A stretch of DNA of 44,006 bases from Loktanella sp. SALINAS62 (GTDB lineage Bacteria > Pseudomonadota > Alphaproteobacteria > Rhodobacterales > Rhodobacteraceae), in assembly GCF_018263905.1 (NCBI RefSeq), contig NZ_JAAFZU010000028.1:3701-47706 (forward strand), in the 5' to 3' direction. Of the stretch, positions 35,140-43,649 are shown one piece after another (the stretch's first letter is position 1; each line of letters opens with the position of its first letter). A program made the position numbers and the translations under genes. The notes under the pieces were generated by a model. That model made no database searches, was not told the origin of the DNA, and saw nothing but the letters and a program-made list of their open reading frames with translations.

Positions 35140-36042
35140 ATGCCTGCCACTTCATCTTCTTTCCGTGACGGACGCGGGTTCGACCGCATGCTGGTCTGGA
35201 TCACGCTGACGTTCCTGATCGTCTTTTCGGCGTTCCCGCTGGCCTACAACATCCTGATGTCGTTCCAGTCCGTCGATCTGTTCACGCTGGCGTCGTTCGA
35301 CCGGCCCTTTGTCGGGCTGGACAACTACAAAGAGGTGCTGACCAACAGCGCGACGGATATCATCGTAAAGAACACCATCGTCTTTGTCCTGCTGTCAGTG
35401 GCCGCGCAACTGGTGATCGGGTTTGGTCTGGCGCTGTTCTTCCAACAGCGCTTTCCGGGTGCCACGTGGTTGCGCGGCCTGTTTCTGGCGGGCTGGATCC
35501 TGCCCGGTCTTGTCGTCGGCGCGGTCTGGAGCTGGATTCTCGCAGGTGATTTTGGCGTGCTGAACTGGGTGTTGCAGACCCTTGGGCTGACGGATGATAA
35601 AATCTTCTGGCTGTCGGACCCGACCAATTCGCTTTATTCGGTCATCATCGCCAACGTCTGGATCGGTGTCCCGTTCAACATGATCTTGTTGTCCGTGGGC
35701 CTGTCCGCCATTCCCGACGATGTTTACGAAGCGGCAGAACTGGACGGGGCAGGCCGCGTCTGGCGGTTCCTGACGATCACCCTGCCACTGATGCGCGCCC
35801 AGCTTGGGGCTGTCATTTCGCTGGGGATCATTTTCACACTGCAGCAATTCGATCTGTTCGCGGCGCTGACGCAAGGCGGCCCATCGAACGGGTCCAACGT
35901 GATGCAATACTGGTCGTGGGAACTGTCATTTCAGGATTACCGCATCGGGCAGGGGTCCGCCGTGTCTGTGCTGATGATCATTGTCGTGATCGGTGTTGCC
36001 GCCATCTACGTCCGCTCAACGAGGCACGAACATGCTGCGTGA
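35140..36042 (+). CDS. ABC sugar transporter permease (MalF/UgpA type)
   Basis: A 300-residue permease with about six helices after a short cytoplasmic N-terminus. The inner-membrane EAA loop is EAAELDGAGRVWRFLTITLPLM, the contact point for the ATPase. LNWVLQTLGLTDDKIFWLSDP is the usual MalF-family periplasmic stretch. The ATG at 35140 has AGGA about 8 bases upstream. The end overlaps the next permease start by 11 bp. Confidence 0.9.
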   Translation: MPATSSSFRDGRGFDRMLVWITLTFLIVFSAFPLAYNILMSFQSVDLFTLASFDRPFVGLDNYKEVLTNSATDIIVKNTIVFVLLSVAAQLVIGFGLALFFQQRFPGATWLRGLFLAGWILPGLVVGAVWSWILAGDFGVLNWVLQTLGLTDDKIFWLSDPTNSLYSVIIANVWIGVPFNMILLSVGLSAIPDDVYEAAELDGAGRVWRFLTITLPLMRAQLGAVISLGIIFTLQQFDLFAALTQGGPSNGSNVMQYWSWELSFQDYRIGQGSAVSVLMIIVVIGVAAIYVRSTRHEHAA

Positions 36043-36862
36043 TGAAAGACTGTCCCAATACGCCCTGTTGATCGTCGCACTGGCACTGGTCGCGGCCTAT
36101 CTGTTCCCGGTCTACTGGATGTATGTCACCGCCTTGAAGACGGGCAACGAAATCACCGCCTGGCCACCGACATTCTGGCCTGCGAACCCGGATTTTGCCG
36201 CAGCCGAAGTCTGGCAGCGGATGCAGATGGCCACATATCTGAAAAATTCGGCCATCATCGCCGTGGGCGTCACGGTCATCGTCGTCGTGCTGGGCACAGG
36301 ATGCGGCTATGCGCTGGCGCGTGTCCGGTCACGCTGGATGGATGTGGTCCTGTTTTCCATCCTGATGATGCAGGTTTTGCCATCGTCGTTGATGATCACG
36401 CCGATCTTTGTGGCGTTCAGTCAGGTCGGCCTGCTGGATTATCCGCGGTCCGCCGTGATTTTGGCACAGGCAGCCAAGGTCTTGCCGTTCTATGTCGTGC
36501 TGACGCGCGCCACATTCGTGCAGGTTCCCAAAGAGCTGGAAGAAGCCGCATTGGTGGATGGCAACACCCGGATCGGCGCATTCCTGTCGATCAATGTGCC
36601 GTTGGCGCGCAATGGCATTCTGGTCGCCGCCTTGCTGATCTTTCTGCAAAGCCTGGGCGAATATGTTTATTCGCGCAGTCTGATACAGAACCGTGCGCTG
36701 CAACCCGCAACCGTCGGTCTGCAAAGCTTTATGGGGCCCAACACCTCTGACTGGCAGGGGGTGATGACCTATGCGGCCATCTACGTGACACCCATCATTC
36801 TTTTCTTTGTCCTGCTGCAACGCCAGATCGTCAGCGGCCTTACGTCAGGAGCGCTCAAATGA
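36032..36862 (+). CDS. ABC sugar transporter permease (MalG/UgpE type)
   Basis: A 276-residue permease with six helices. The EAA loop reads EEAALVDGNTRIGAFLSINVPLARNG. VYWMYVTALKTGNEITAWPPTFWP near the N-terminus is typical of MalG partners. The ATG at 36032 has GAGG upstream and overlaps the preceding permease gene. It overlaps the ATPase gene by ATGA. It pairs with the preceding protein to make the translocation pore. Confidence 0.9.
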   Translation: MLRDERLSQYALLIVALALVAAYLFPVYWMYVTALKTGNEITAWPPTFWPANPDFAAAEVWQRMQMATYLKNSAIIAVGVTVIVVVLGTGCGYALARVRSRWMDVVLFSILMMQVLPSSLMITPIFVAFSQVGLLDYPRSAVILAQAAKVLPFYVVLTRATFVQVPKELEEAALVDGNTRIGAFLSINVPLARNGILVAALLIFLQSLGEYVYSRSLIQNRALQPATVGLQSFMGPNTSDWQGVMTYAAIYVTPIILFFVLLQRQIVSGLTSGALK

Positions 36863-37932
36863 CCGCGCAAATCGAAATTGAAAATATCGACAAACATTAT
36901 GGGGCGTATCACGCGTTGAAAAACGTCGATGTGCGTATCCCGCAGGGGCAATTTGTGGCGCTGGTCGGTCCATCGGGATGTGGAAAGTCAACTTTGCTGC
37001 GCACCATTGCGGGGCTGGAAACGATCACATCCGGCAAGATCCGCATCGCGGGCAAGGACGTGTCCGCCGCACCGCCTCGTGCGCGCGATCTGGCGATGGT
37101 GTTCCAGTCCTACGCGCTTTATCCGCACAAGACCGTCGCAGGGAACATGATGTATGCGCTGCGTCTGAAGGGGATGACTCGCAAGCAAGCCCGCGCCCGC
37201 GCCGAAGAAATCGCGCAGATCACCGGGCTGGATGGCCTGATGGACCGCTATCCGCGTGAATTGTCCGGTGGGCAACGCCAGCGCGTCGCCATGGGGCGGG
37301 CCATTGTGCGTGAACCGCAGGCGTTTTTGTTCGATGAACCGCTATCGAACCTTGATGCCGCTTTGCGCGTCCACATGCGTGCCGAAATCCGCAAGCTGCA
37401 CGACCGGATCGGCGCGACATCCGTTTATGTGACCCATGACCAGATCGAGGCGATGACGATGGCTGACCATGTGGTCGTCATGCGCGCTGGCGTGATCGAA
37501 CAGCAGGGCGCGCCGCTGGACCTGTATGACCATCCGGTCAATCGCTTTGTGGCGGGGTTCATCGGGTCGCCCGCAATGAATTTCATCCCCGGCCAGATCG
37601 CGGCCGACGGGCGGCATGTTGTGCTTGATCTGCCGGGCGCGCCCCGGCTTACCTTTGACGGTCGCCGCCCCGCAGATGAACCCGTGACCGTCGGTTTGCG
37701 ACCCGAGCATCTGGTGCCGGGGGCGGGCGACAACATGCTGACATTGCCGGTAGCCGTCGTCGAACGCACCGGATCATCCAGCTACGTCCTAAGCGATACC
37801 ACGCCGCCCGTGATGATCGCCGCATCCGACCGTCTGCAAGGTGTGGAAAGGGGCGATATTCAGGTCACGATCAAGCCGTCGCTGGTGCATCTGTTTTCGC
37901 AGACAGACGATCTTGCATTGTCCGCCCGCTAA
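36859..37932 (+). CDS. ABC sugar transporter ATP-binding protein (MalK/UgpC type)
   Basis: A 357-residue ATPase. Walker A is GPSGCGKST (residues 37-45), Q-loop VFQSYALYPH, signature LSGGQRQRVAMGRAI, Walker B FLFDEPLSNLDA and switch His in YVTHDQIEA. The C-terminal ~120 residues form a TOBE/OB domain (FIGSPAMNFIPG; TVGLRPEHL). It completes the importer with the two MalF/G-type permeases. The MalK group often serves several sugars, so it could also energise other binding proteins. Confidence 0.95.
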   Translation: MTAQIEIENIDKHYGAYHALKNVDVRIPQGQFVALVGPSGCGKSTLLRTIAGLETITSGKIRIAGKDVSAAPPRARDLAMVFQSYALYPHKTVAGNMMYALRLKGMTRKQARARAEEIAQITGLDGLMDRYPRELSGGQRQRVAMGRAIVREPQAFLFDEPLSNLDAALRVHMRAEIRKLHDRIGATSVYVTHDQIEAMTMADHVVVMRAGVIEQQGAPLDLYDHPVNRFVAGFIGSPAMNFIPGQIAADGRHVVLDLPGAPRLTFDGRRPADEPVTVGLRPEHLVPGAGDNMLTLPVAVVERTGSSSYVLSDTTPPVMIAASDRLQGVERGDIQVTIKPSLVHLFSQTDDLALSAR

Positions 37933-37951
37933 GATTCGGCGCCTGTTTCAG

Positions 37952-37993
37952 ACGAAAACGTCGGGCAAACCATCGTTTGCCCGGCGTTTTCGT
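37952..37993. terminator. Strong terminator between convergent operons
   Basis: A 19-bp stem with one wobble pair joins 37952-37970 to 37975-37993 around loop CATC. The plus-strand side is followed by a T-rich stretch. It lies 20 bp after the ATPase stop and 11 bp before the end of the leftward dehydrogenase gene, so it may act in both directions. Confidence 0.9.
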
Positions 37994-38003
37994 GTTGTTT
38001 TGG

Positions 38004-39146
38004 TTAAATCCGCGTCCAGACCGCGTCTTTTTGCGATGACGCGACACAGGCGCGGATGAACGCCATGCCTTCCATGCCGGCGGCGATGCCGGGCAGTTTG
38101 CCCATGACCGCGTCGCGTGACTGCCCGTCCTGTACTGCGCGGATTGCGGCGGCGGCTTCGGTATAGATGTTGGCAAAGCCTTCCAGATAGCCTTCGGGAT
38201 GGCCGCCGGGAATACGGCTGACGGCGGTCGATGCTTCTGTCGCGCCGGCCCCGTTGCGGGTCAGTTTGCGTGTGGCTTCACCGTGGGGGGTGAACCACAG
38301 GTAATTTGGATCCTCTTGCGCCCATTCCAGCGCGCCTTTTTCACCGAAGACACGCAATTTCAGCGCATTTTCGCATCCCGGTGCTACCTGACTGCACCAC
38401 AGCATGCCGCGCGCACCGCCCTGATAACGCAACATGATATGCGCGTTGTCATCCAACTGACGCCCGGCACCGAAACTGTGCAGGTCGGCGGCCAGCGATT
38501 CACCCGTCAGGCCCGTGACAAAGGACGCAAGGTTATACGCATGGGTGCCGATGTCCCCGATGGCCCCGCCTGCGCCAGAGCGTGCGGGATCGGTGCGCCA
38601 TTCGGCCTGCTTTACGCCTTCGACTTCGACGGCGTCGGTCATCCAGTCCTGCGGATATTCTACCTGCACGACGCGGATATTGCCGATGTCGCCCTGTGCA
38701 ATCATCGCCTGCGCCTGACGCACCATCGGATAACCGGTGTAATTGTGGGTCAGGATGAATAGCGCGTCCGATGCTGAGACTGCCTGTTCCATCGCCTGTG
38801 CGTCGTCAAACGTCGCTGTCAGCGGCTTGTCACAGATCACGTGGATACCGCGCGACAGGAACGCCTTGGCTGCGGGAAAATGCACGTGGTTCGGTGTGAC
38901 GATGCTGACCGCCTGAATGCCGTCCTCTCGGGCGGCTTCGGCCTGTGCCATTTCGTCAAAGCTGCCATAGGACCGATCGGGATCCAGCCCCAGCGCCTTG
39001 GCGCTGGCGGCTGCCTTTTCCGGGGTCGAGGATAAAGCCCCGGCGACCAGTTCGTAGTGGCCGTCGATGCGCGACGCGATCCGGTGAACCCCGCCGATGA
39101 ATGCGTCGTTGCCGCCGCCCACCATGCCCAGTCTGATGCGTGTCAT
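38004..39146 (-). CDS. Gfo/Idh/MocA family NAD(P)-dependent sugar dehydrogenase
   Basis: A 380-residue enzyme. The Rossmann start is RLGMVGGGNDAFIGGVHRIASRID; the catalytic-lysine motif is CDKPLTATF; the second domain includes DIGTHAYNLASFVTG with the Asp-x2-Gly-x-His pattern. It is longer and clearly different from the dehydrogenase at 31820. Third gene of the leftward xylA operon; its ATG lies one base after the stop of the TIM-barrel gene, so the two are coupled. The ATG at 39146 is preferred over a frame-extended start at 39218 inside the neighbouring gene. Substrate unknown. Confidence 0.88.
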   Translation of the reverse strand: MTRIRLGMVGGGNDAFIGGVHRIASRIDGHYELVAGALSSTPEKAAASAKALGLDPDRSYGSFDEMAQAEAAREDGIQAVSIVTPNHVHFPAAKAFLSRGIHVICDKPLTATFDDAQAMEQAVSASDALFILTHNYTGYPMVRQAQAMIAQGDIGNIRVVQVEYPQDWMTDAVEVEGVKQAEWRTDPARSGAGGAIGDIGTHAYNLASFVTGLTGESLAADLHSFGAGRQLDDNAHIMLRYQGGARGMLWCSQVAPGCENALKLRVFGEKGALEWAQEDPNYLWFTPHGEATRKLTRNGAGATEASTAVSRIPGGHPEGYLEGFANIYTEAAAAIRAVQDGQSRDAVMGKLPGIAAGMEGMAFIRACVASSQKDAVWTRI

Positions 39147-39147
39147 A

Positions 39148-40203
39148 TCAATCGATCCCCAGCAGTTTCTTGTTGGTCGCCTCGTCGATATCACCACCTG
39201 CAAAATCGTCAAATGCATGCGGCGTCACGCGGATGATGTGATCCTTGACGAATTGCGCACCTTCGCGCGCACCGTCTTCGGGATGTTTGAGCGCGCATTC
39301 CCATTCCACGACGGCCCAGCCGTCGAAATCATTGGCGGCCATCTTTGAAAAGATCGCGCCGAAATCGACCTGACCGTCGCCCAGACTGCGAAACCGTCCA
39401 GCCCGGTCGACCCACGGCTGATAGCCGCCATAAACACCTTGGCGACCGGTCGGGTTGAATTCCGCGTCCTTGACGTGGAACATTTTGATCCGGTCTTTGT
39501 AGATGTCGATGTTGTCAAGGTAATCAAGGCATTGCAGCACGTAGTGTGACGGATCATACAGCATGTTGCAGCGCGCGTGACCGCCCAGCTTATCCAGAAA
39601 CATTTCGAACGTGACGCCGTCGTGCAGGTCTTCCATCGGGTGGATTTCGTAGCAGACATCGACGCCGCAATCTTCGGCGTGATCCAGAATCGGGCGCCAG
39701 CGACGGGCCAATTCTTCGAACCCGGTGTCGACCATGCCCTGCGGCCGCTGTGGAAACGGATAGATGAAAGGCCAGCAAAGCCCACCGGAAAACGTTGCAT
39801 GTTGCCCGATGCCCAGATTTTTGGTTGCGGTCAGCGCCTTTTTCACCTGACCGATGGCCCATTCGGTCCGTTCCTTTGTCTTGCCTTGCACCTGTGCGGG
39901 CGCAAAGCCGTCGACCCATGCGTCATAGGCGGGATGCACGGCGACCAGCTGACCCAGAATATGCGATGACAGGTCCGTCACCTCGATCCCGTTATCGCGG
40001 GCCTGACCCGTCCATTCGTCGCAATAGGTCTGCGATGTCGCAAGCTTGTCCAGATCAACGATCCGGGCGTCCCAGACCGGCACCTGCACGCCCTTGTAAC
40101 CGCAATCGGCCGCCCATTTTGTAATACCGTCCCAGCTGTCGAACGGTGCGTCGTCGCCGATGAATTGCGCCAGGAACAGGCCCGGCCCTTTGATGGTCTT
40201 CAT
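39148..40203 (-). CDS. Sugar-phosphate isomerase/epimerase-like TIM-barrel protein
   Basis: A 351-residue AP-endonuclease-2-like TIM barrel. Likely metal ligands appear in CYEIHPMED, LYDPSHYVLQ, KMFHVKDAEF and AVVEWECA. GVQVPVWDARIVDLDKL is the N-terminal strand region. A clear GGAGGAT lies 5 bases before the ATG. Second gene of the xylA operon and coupled to the dehydrogenase behind it. It is not closely similar to the TIM barrel at 32862, so the two pairs probably act on different sugars. Confidence 0.87.
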   Translation of the reverse strand: MKTIKGPGLFLAQFIGDDAPFDSWDGITKWAADCGYKGVQVPVWDARIVDLDKLATSQTYCDEWTGQARDNGIEVTDLSSHILGQLVAVHPAYDAWVDGFAPAQVQGKTKERTEWAIGQVKKALTATKNLGIGQHATFSGGLCWPFIYPFPQRPQGMVDTGFEELARRWRPILDHAEDCGVDVCYEIHPMEDLHDGVTFEMFLDKLGGHARCNMLYDPSHYVLQCLDYLDNIDIYKDRIKMFHVKDAEFNPTGRQGVYGGYQPWVDRAGRFRSLGDGQVDFGAIFSKMAANDFDGWAVVEWECALKHPEDGAREGAQFVKDHIIRVTPHAFDDFAGGDIDEATNKKLLGID

Positions 40204-40223
40204 GGTATCCTCCCAGTGCCGTA

Positions 40224-41522
40224 TCAGACGTAGCGGTTGACGATGTTTTCCAGCTTTTCCTGCCGCCCCGACTTGGGCTGCGGGTTCAGATCATCGGCTT
40301 CTGCACGCTCTGCGATGCTGGCCAGATCGCTTTTCAGCATCTGCTGTGCCGCATCATTGGTCCATCCCGCATACCGTTCGCGCCGCGGTTGTTCGAGCGC
40401 GTCATCCGCTAGCATCTTTGCCGCGGCTTCGAACCCGCGTGCGCAGACGTCCATTGCACCCGCATGACCCGCGATCAGATCGTCGGCGTCCAGCGACTGG
40501 CGACGCAGTTTCGCATCAAAGTTGGTGCCGCCTTGCGTCAACCCACCGCCTTTCAGAATTTCGTAATAGGCCAGTGCGACTTCTGGCACGTTGTTGGGGA
40601 ACTGGTCGGTGTCCCAGCCGGATTGATAATCGTTGCGGTTCATATCGATGGACCCGAAAATACCCAACGTCTGCGCCAGCGCGATTTCGTGTTCAAAGCT
40701 GTGACCGGCCAGAATGGCATGGCCCTGTTCGATGTTCACCCGCACTTCGTTTTCAAGACCGAACCGCTTGAGGAACCCATAAACTGTGGCGACGTCATAA
40801 TCATACTGATGCTTTGACGGTTCCTGCGGTTTCGGTTCGATCAGAATCTGACCCTTGAACCCGATCTTGTGCTTGTATTCGACCACCATCGACAAAAAGC
40901 GGCCCATATGGTCCAGTTCTTGGCCCAAGTCGGTATTCAGCAGTGTTTCATAACCTTCACGGCCGCCCCACAGGACATAGTTTTCGCCATTCAGGCGATG
41001 GGTGACGTCCATACAGGCGCGCACCGTCGACGCACACCATGCAAACACATCCGGGTCGGGGTTGGTCGCAGCGCCCGACATGAAACGCCGATGCGTGAAC
41101 AGATTGGCCGTGCCCCACAGCAGGCCGACACCGGTGTCTTCCATCTTGTGTTCGAACACATCCGCGATTTCGTTCAGACGCCGGTGGTTTTCGGTCAGGC
41201 TGTCGCCTTCGGGGCGCACGTCGTGGTCGTGAAAACAGAAATAGGGCGCGCCCAGAACCTGAAACATATCGAACGCATTGTCGGCGCGCTGTTTCGCCAG
41301 TTCCATGCTGTCCGCGGGAAACCACGGACGGTCGAACGTGCCGCCACCGAACGGGTCGGACCCGTCCCAGACAAAGCTGTGCCAATATGCGACCGCGAAC
41401 CGCAGATGATCCTTTAGCGGTTTGCCCATCACGATGCGGTCGGCATCGTAGTGACGGAATGCCAGCCCGTCGGATTCGGGGTCAAAGCGCAGCGGAGCGA
41501 TATCTGAAAAATAGCCGGTCAT
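40224..41522 (-). CDS. xylA: Xylose isomerase
   Basis: A 432-residue enzyme converting D-xylose to D-xylulose. Strong match to the long-form XylA family: [11 protein letters not shown] at the start, [19 protein letters not shown], then [12 protein letters not shown] with His98 and Asp101, [14 protein letters not shown] (metal Glu and Lys) and SIDMNRND. The start at 41522 fits the family N-terminus; longer starts add unrelated residues. Its own ATG has only AGG about 7-9 bases upstream, while a 12-codon leader ORF ending in the ATGA overlap has a full ribosome binding site. First structural gene of a leftward operon with a TIM-barrel and a dehydrogenase gene. No xylulokinase gene lies in the window. 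Confidence 0.96.
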   Translation of the reverse strand: MTGYFSDIAPLRFDPESDGLAFRHYDADRIVMGKPLKDHLRFAVAYWHSFVWDGSDPFGGGTFDRPWFPADSMELAKQRADNAFDMFQVLGAPYFCFHDHDVRPEGDSLTENHRRLNEIADVFEHKMEDTGVGLLWGTANLFTHRRFMSGAATNPDPDVFAWCASTVRACMDVTHRLNGENYVLWGGREGYETLLNTDLGQELDHMGRFLSMVVEYKHKIGFKGQILIEPKPQEPSKHQYDYDVATVYGFLKRFGLENEVRVNIEQGHAILAGHSFEHEIALAQTLGIFGSIDMNRNDYQSGWDTDQFPNNVPEVALAYYEILKGGGLTQGGTNFDAKLRRQSLDADDLIAGHAGAMDVCARGFEAAAKMLADDALEQPRRERYAGWTNDAAQQMLKSDLASIAERAEADDLNPQPKSGRQEKLENIVNRYV

Positions 41523-41557
41523 GACCAAACCTGCGCAGTGGGGGTGAAACGGTTCAT
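41519..41557 (-). CDS. Putative 12-residue leader peptide coupled to xylA
   Basis: ATG at 41557 is preceded 6 bases upstream by AGGAGGA (41564-41570) and encodes [12 protein letters not shown] before a TGA that overlaps the xylA ATG as ATGA. Ribosomes loaded on the strong site would terminate exactly at the xylA start, so xylA translation is probably coupled. The peptide has no run of one amino acid and so does not look like a classical attenuator. Confidence 0.5.
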   Translation of the reverse strand: MNRFTPTAQVWS

Positions 41558-41597
41558 TCGGTGTCCTCCTACGGTGCGACTCCCTCCTCGGGGTCGC

Positions 41598-41619
41598 TTT
41601 TGACAAACGTATGTCAAAA
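41598..41619. promoter_or_regulatory. Operator in front of xylA
   Basis: TTTTGACA (41598-41605) and TGTCAAAA (41612-41619) are exact reverse complements around AACGTA. The 22-bp size and central CG fit a LacI-family operator. It lies 40 bp upstream of the leader ORF and 48 bp beyond the end of the adjacent LacI gene. Confidence 0.75.
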
Positions 41620-41667
41620 TATTTCGGCTTGAAAGGGGTCTTTGCAAAATCGGCGGTTCAGGGCGTG

Positions 41668-42690
41668 TCAGGGCAGGTTGTCGGGCAGGAATATCTCGAT
41701 TCCGACACCGTTTTCATCCTTATTCAGCGGCTTTCCACTGGCCAACGCGATCAATGTGCGGATCGCAGATCTTGCGACGCGGGCCGGGTCTTGTCGGATG
41801 ACCGCGTCAATGCGGCCAGACAACAGCCACTGCCGCGAATGCGTTGTCAATTCATGCATGATCGTCACCGGCGAACTGTCGAGCTTCTCAAGCGCTGTGA
41901 CGACGCCCCGGTTGCCTGCGCCAAGGCTGTAAACGGCGACAACGTCCGGTGTATCTTGCAGGGTAGTGGTCAGCTTTTGCTCTGCCACTGCGGCATCATC
42001 CAGCGCCTCGATCGGGGGCAGGGCGGTCAGGTGGGGGAATTCCTGCCCCATGACCTGCTGAAATCCAAGGTAGCGTTCCGCATGATCCTGCAACACCATC
42101 GACCCGGCCACGACTGCGATCTTGCCGGTTTTGTCGCCGCAAAACCGCCCGATAAGCCGTGCCGCCGTGCGCCCCGCCCAGATATTATTGATCCCCACAA
42201 AATGCGCGCGCAGATCTGCTGGCAGGTCGGACACCAGCGTGACGATTGGCACGCCTTGACCGCGCAAACCGCGCACAGCATCGCGAACGGCAGGTGAATC
42301 GGCCGCGACCAATGCGACGCCGTCAAAGCCATCCGCTTGCACGGCGTCCAACGCGCCGCGCACCGCGTCGCTGTCAAAGGGCGGAAGTGTGCGAACCTCT
42401 ACCTCGACGCCATCAGTGTTGATCTGGCTGGCATAGTCGCGCACGTCGGCTTCAAGCAGCCGCATAAAGCTGTTGGCCCCGCCGGGCAGCAACACAAGAA
42501 ACCGAAAGCCGCGCCCGCGTGACAGGTTCGCCGCTGCGATATTGCGGACATAGCCCAGCGCCCGCACGGCGTTTTCGACACGTTCGCGGGTTTCCGGCCG
42601 CACCGCATGCCGTCCATTCAACACACGGTCCACCGTCGACAGGCTGACCTGTGCAACGCGGGCGACGTCGTGAACAGTGGATCGGGTCAT
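41668..42690 (-). CDS. LacI-family transcriptional regulator of the xylA operon
   Basis: A 340-residue regulator. The N-terminal helix-turn-helix is TVHDVARVAQVSLSTVDRVLNGRHAVRPETRERVENAVRALGYV. The C-terminal sugar-sensing domain includes FLVLLPGGANSFMRLLEADV, GVALVAADSPAVRDAV and GRTAARLIG. It reads towards xylA, with the 22-bp operator in the gap, and a related site lies just before its own start, so it probably controls xylA and itself. D-xylose or a related sugar is the likely inducer by context. The spacing VSLSTVDRVLNGR differs from the other LacI protein in the window. Confidence 0.92.
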   Translation of the reverse strand: MTRSTVHDVARVAQVSLSTVDRVLNGRHAVRPETRERVENAVRALGYVRNIAAANLSRGRGFRFLVLLPGGANSFMRLLEADVRDYASQINTDGVEVEVRTLPPFDSDAVRGALDAVQADGFDGVALVAADSPAVRDAVRGLRGQGVPIVTLVSDLPADLRAHFVGINNIWAGRTAARLIGRFCGDKTGKIAVVAGSMVLQDHAERYLGFQQVMGQEFPHLTALPPIEALDDAAVAEQKLTTTLQDTPDVVAVYSLGAGNRGVVTALEKLDSSPVTIMHELTTHSRQWLLSGRIDAVIRQDPARVARSAIRTLIALASGKPLNKDENGVGIEIFLPDNLP

Positions 42691-42704
42691 GCCACGCCTT
42701 TTTC

Positions 42705-42720
42705 TGACAGACGTGTTTCA
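42705..42720. promoter_or_regulatory. Second, imperfect copy of the xylA operator
   Basis: TGACAGACGTGTTTCA agrees at 13 of 16 positions with the operator core TGACAAACGTATGTCA at 41601-41616. It lies 15 bp before the ATG of the LacI-family gene (leftward). Autoregulation by the same repressor is the simplest reading. Confidence 0.5.
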
Positions 42721-42782
42721 TGCCATATGACCGCACGGACACGCAAGCCACAACCAAAGCACCGTTCCACAATGACGCCTGT

Positions 42783-43115
42783 TCAGGCCGCAGGATCGCA
42801 GAAGATGTCGTAAAGCCGCGCCATCAGGTTGCGCATCTGCGGGTCTGAAATGGTATAGTAAATGGTCTGCGCATCACGCCGGGTGGATACCACGCCCGCC
42901 GCCCGCAGCCTTGCCAGATGTTGGCTCAGCGACGATTGCCCGATCCCAAGATTGGCTTGCATCGCACCGACCGATGCCTCTCCTTTTGCCAGAACACACA
43001 GGATCATCAATCGTTTGGGGTTCGACAGCAGGTCCAGATAGCCGGACACGACATCCGCACGTTCACGCAATGCCTCTAGCGGATCGGCCAATTCGAGCGG
43101 GGCAATGTCAGGCAT
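42783..43115 (-). CDS. ArsR-family repressor with two sensor cysteines (BigR/SqrR-like)
   Basis: A 110-residue winged-helix repressor. LLSNPKRLMILCVLAKGEASVGAMQANLGIGQSSLSQHLARLRAAGVVSTRRDAQTIYYTI is the ArsR DNA-binding core. Cys40 and Cys106 are the only cysteines and are 66 residues apart, exactly as in SqrR (41/107) and BigR (42/108), which sense reactive sulfur species by forming a tetrasulfide-type link. Canonical metal ligands are absent. An in-frame ATG at 43145 is possible, but the start at 43115 gives the usual length. It is divergent from two YeeE/YedE genes, the common partner of BigR. Confidence 0.88.
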   Translation of the reverse strand: MPDIAPLELADPLEALRERADVVSGYLDLLSNPKRLMILCVLAKGEASVGAMQANLGIGQSSLSQHLARLRAAGVVSTRRDAQTIYYTISDPQMRNLMARLYDIFCDPAA

Positions 43116-43133
43116 TTTTTTATATCTCACTTG

Positions 43134-43157
43134 TCTAATATGCATTGCTCTAATATG
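43134..43157. promoter_or_regulatory. Direct repeats at the ArsR/YeeE divergent promoter
   Basis: TCTAATATG occurs at 43134-43142 and 43149-43157, 15 bp apart, in the short gap between the divergent starts. TAATAT within each could serve as a -10 box. They are candidates for repressor sites, promoter elements, or both. Confidence 0.5.
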
Positions 43158-43196
43158 TCGGGGTCAGGCCGTCAACGCACAACAGGACCGATCGCG

Positions 43197-43649
43197 ATGC
43201 TGCAAGACGTTACAACATCTTTTACACCTTGGGCGTCGCTGATCGGCGGCGTTCTGATCGGGCTGTCGGCCGTACTTGTCATGGGATTATTCGGGCGCAT
43301 CGCTGGGATTGCCGGAATAACGACGGGTGGGCTTAGCCCGGCAGACCCGACCCGGATGACCGCGCAAGACTGGCCATGGCGGCTAGCGTTTCTGGTCGGA
43401 TTGATCGCGTCACCGCTGGTTGTGATTGCCACGGGCACCGACATCCCGCACAGCGTGCCATCAAACCTGTGGGGTATGACGCTGGCGGGGCTGGCTGTCG
43501 GGGTGGGCACGGCGCTTGGTTCCGGGTGCACCTCTGGTCACGGGGTGTGCGGATTGGCGCGCCTGTCCGGTCGTTCGGCTGCGGCGGTCGCCACGTTCAT
43601 TGTGGCGGCGGGTCTGACAGTTTTTGTGCTGCGGCATGTGTGGATTTGA
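43197..43649 (+). CDS. YeeE/YedE family sulfur-compound transporter subunit (first half)
   Basis: A 150-residue membrane protein with about four helices. The family mark is GVGTALGSGCTSGHGVCGLARLSGRS, with the two cysteines that carry sulfur in YeeE/TsuA and PmpA/PmpB proteins. LIGGVLIGLSAVLVMGLFGRIAGIAGI is the N-terminal half-motif. The ATG at 43197 has AGGA about 10 bases upstream and gives the usual length; earlier in-frame starts are in the promoter. It is divergent from the BigR/SqrR-like repressor and followed by a second YeeE-type gene in a TGATG overlap. Likely imports thiosulfate or another sulfane-sulfur compound. Confidence 0.88.
   Translation: MLQDVTTSFTPWASLIGGVLIGLSAVLVMGLFGRIAGIAGITTGGLSPADPTRMTAQDWPWRLAFLVGLIASPLVVIATGTDIPHSVPSNLWGMTLAGLAVGVGTALGSGCTSGHGVCGLARLSGRSAAAVATFIVAAGLTVFVLRHVWI

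Noticed and set aside
41583-41600. GC-rich hairpin in the xylA leader as a riboswitch or terminator
   Set aside because: The stem is short and bulged with no U-run or conserved aptamer-like features; the leader ORF explains the region better.
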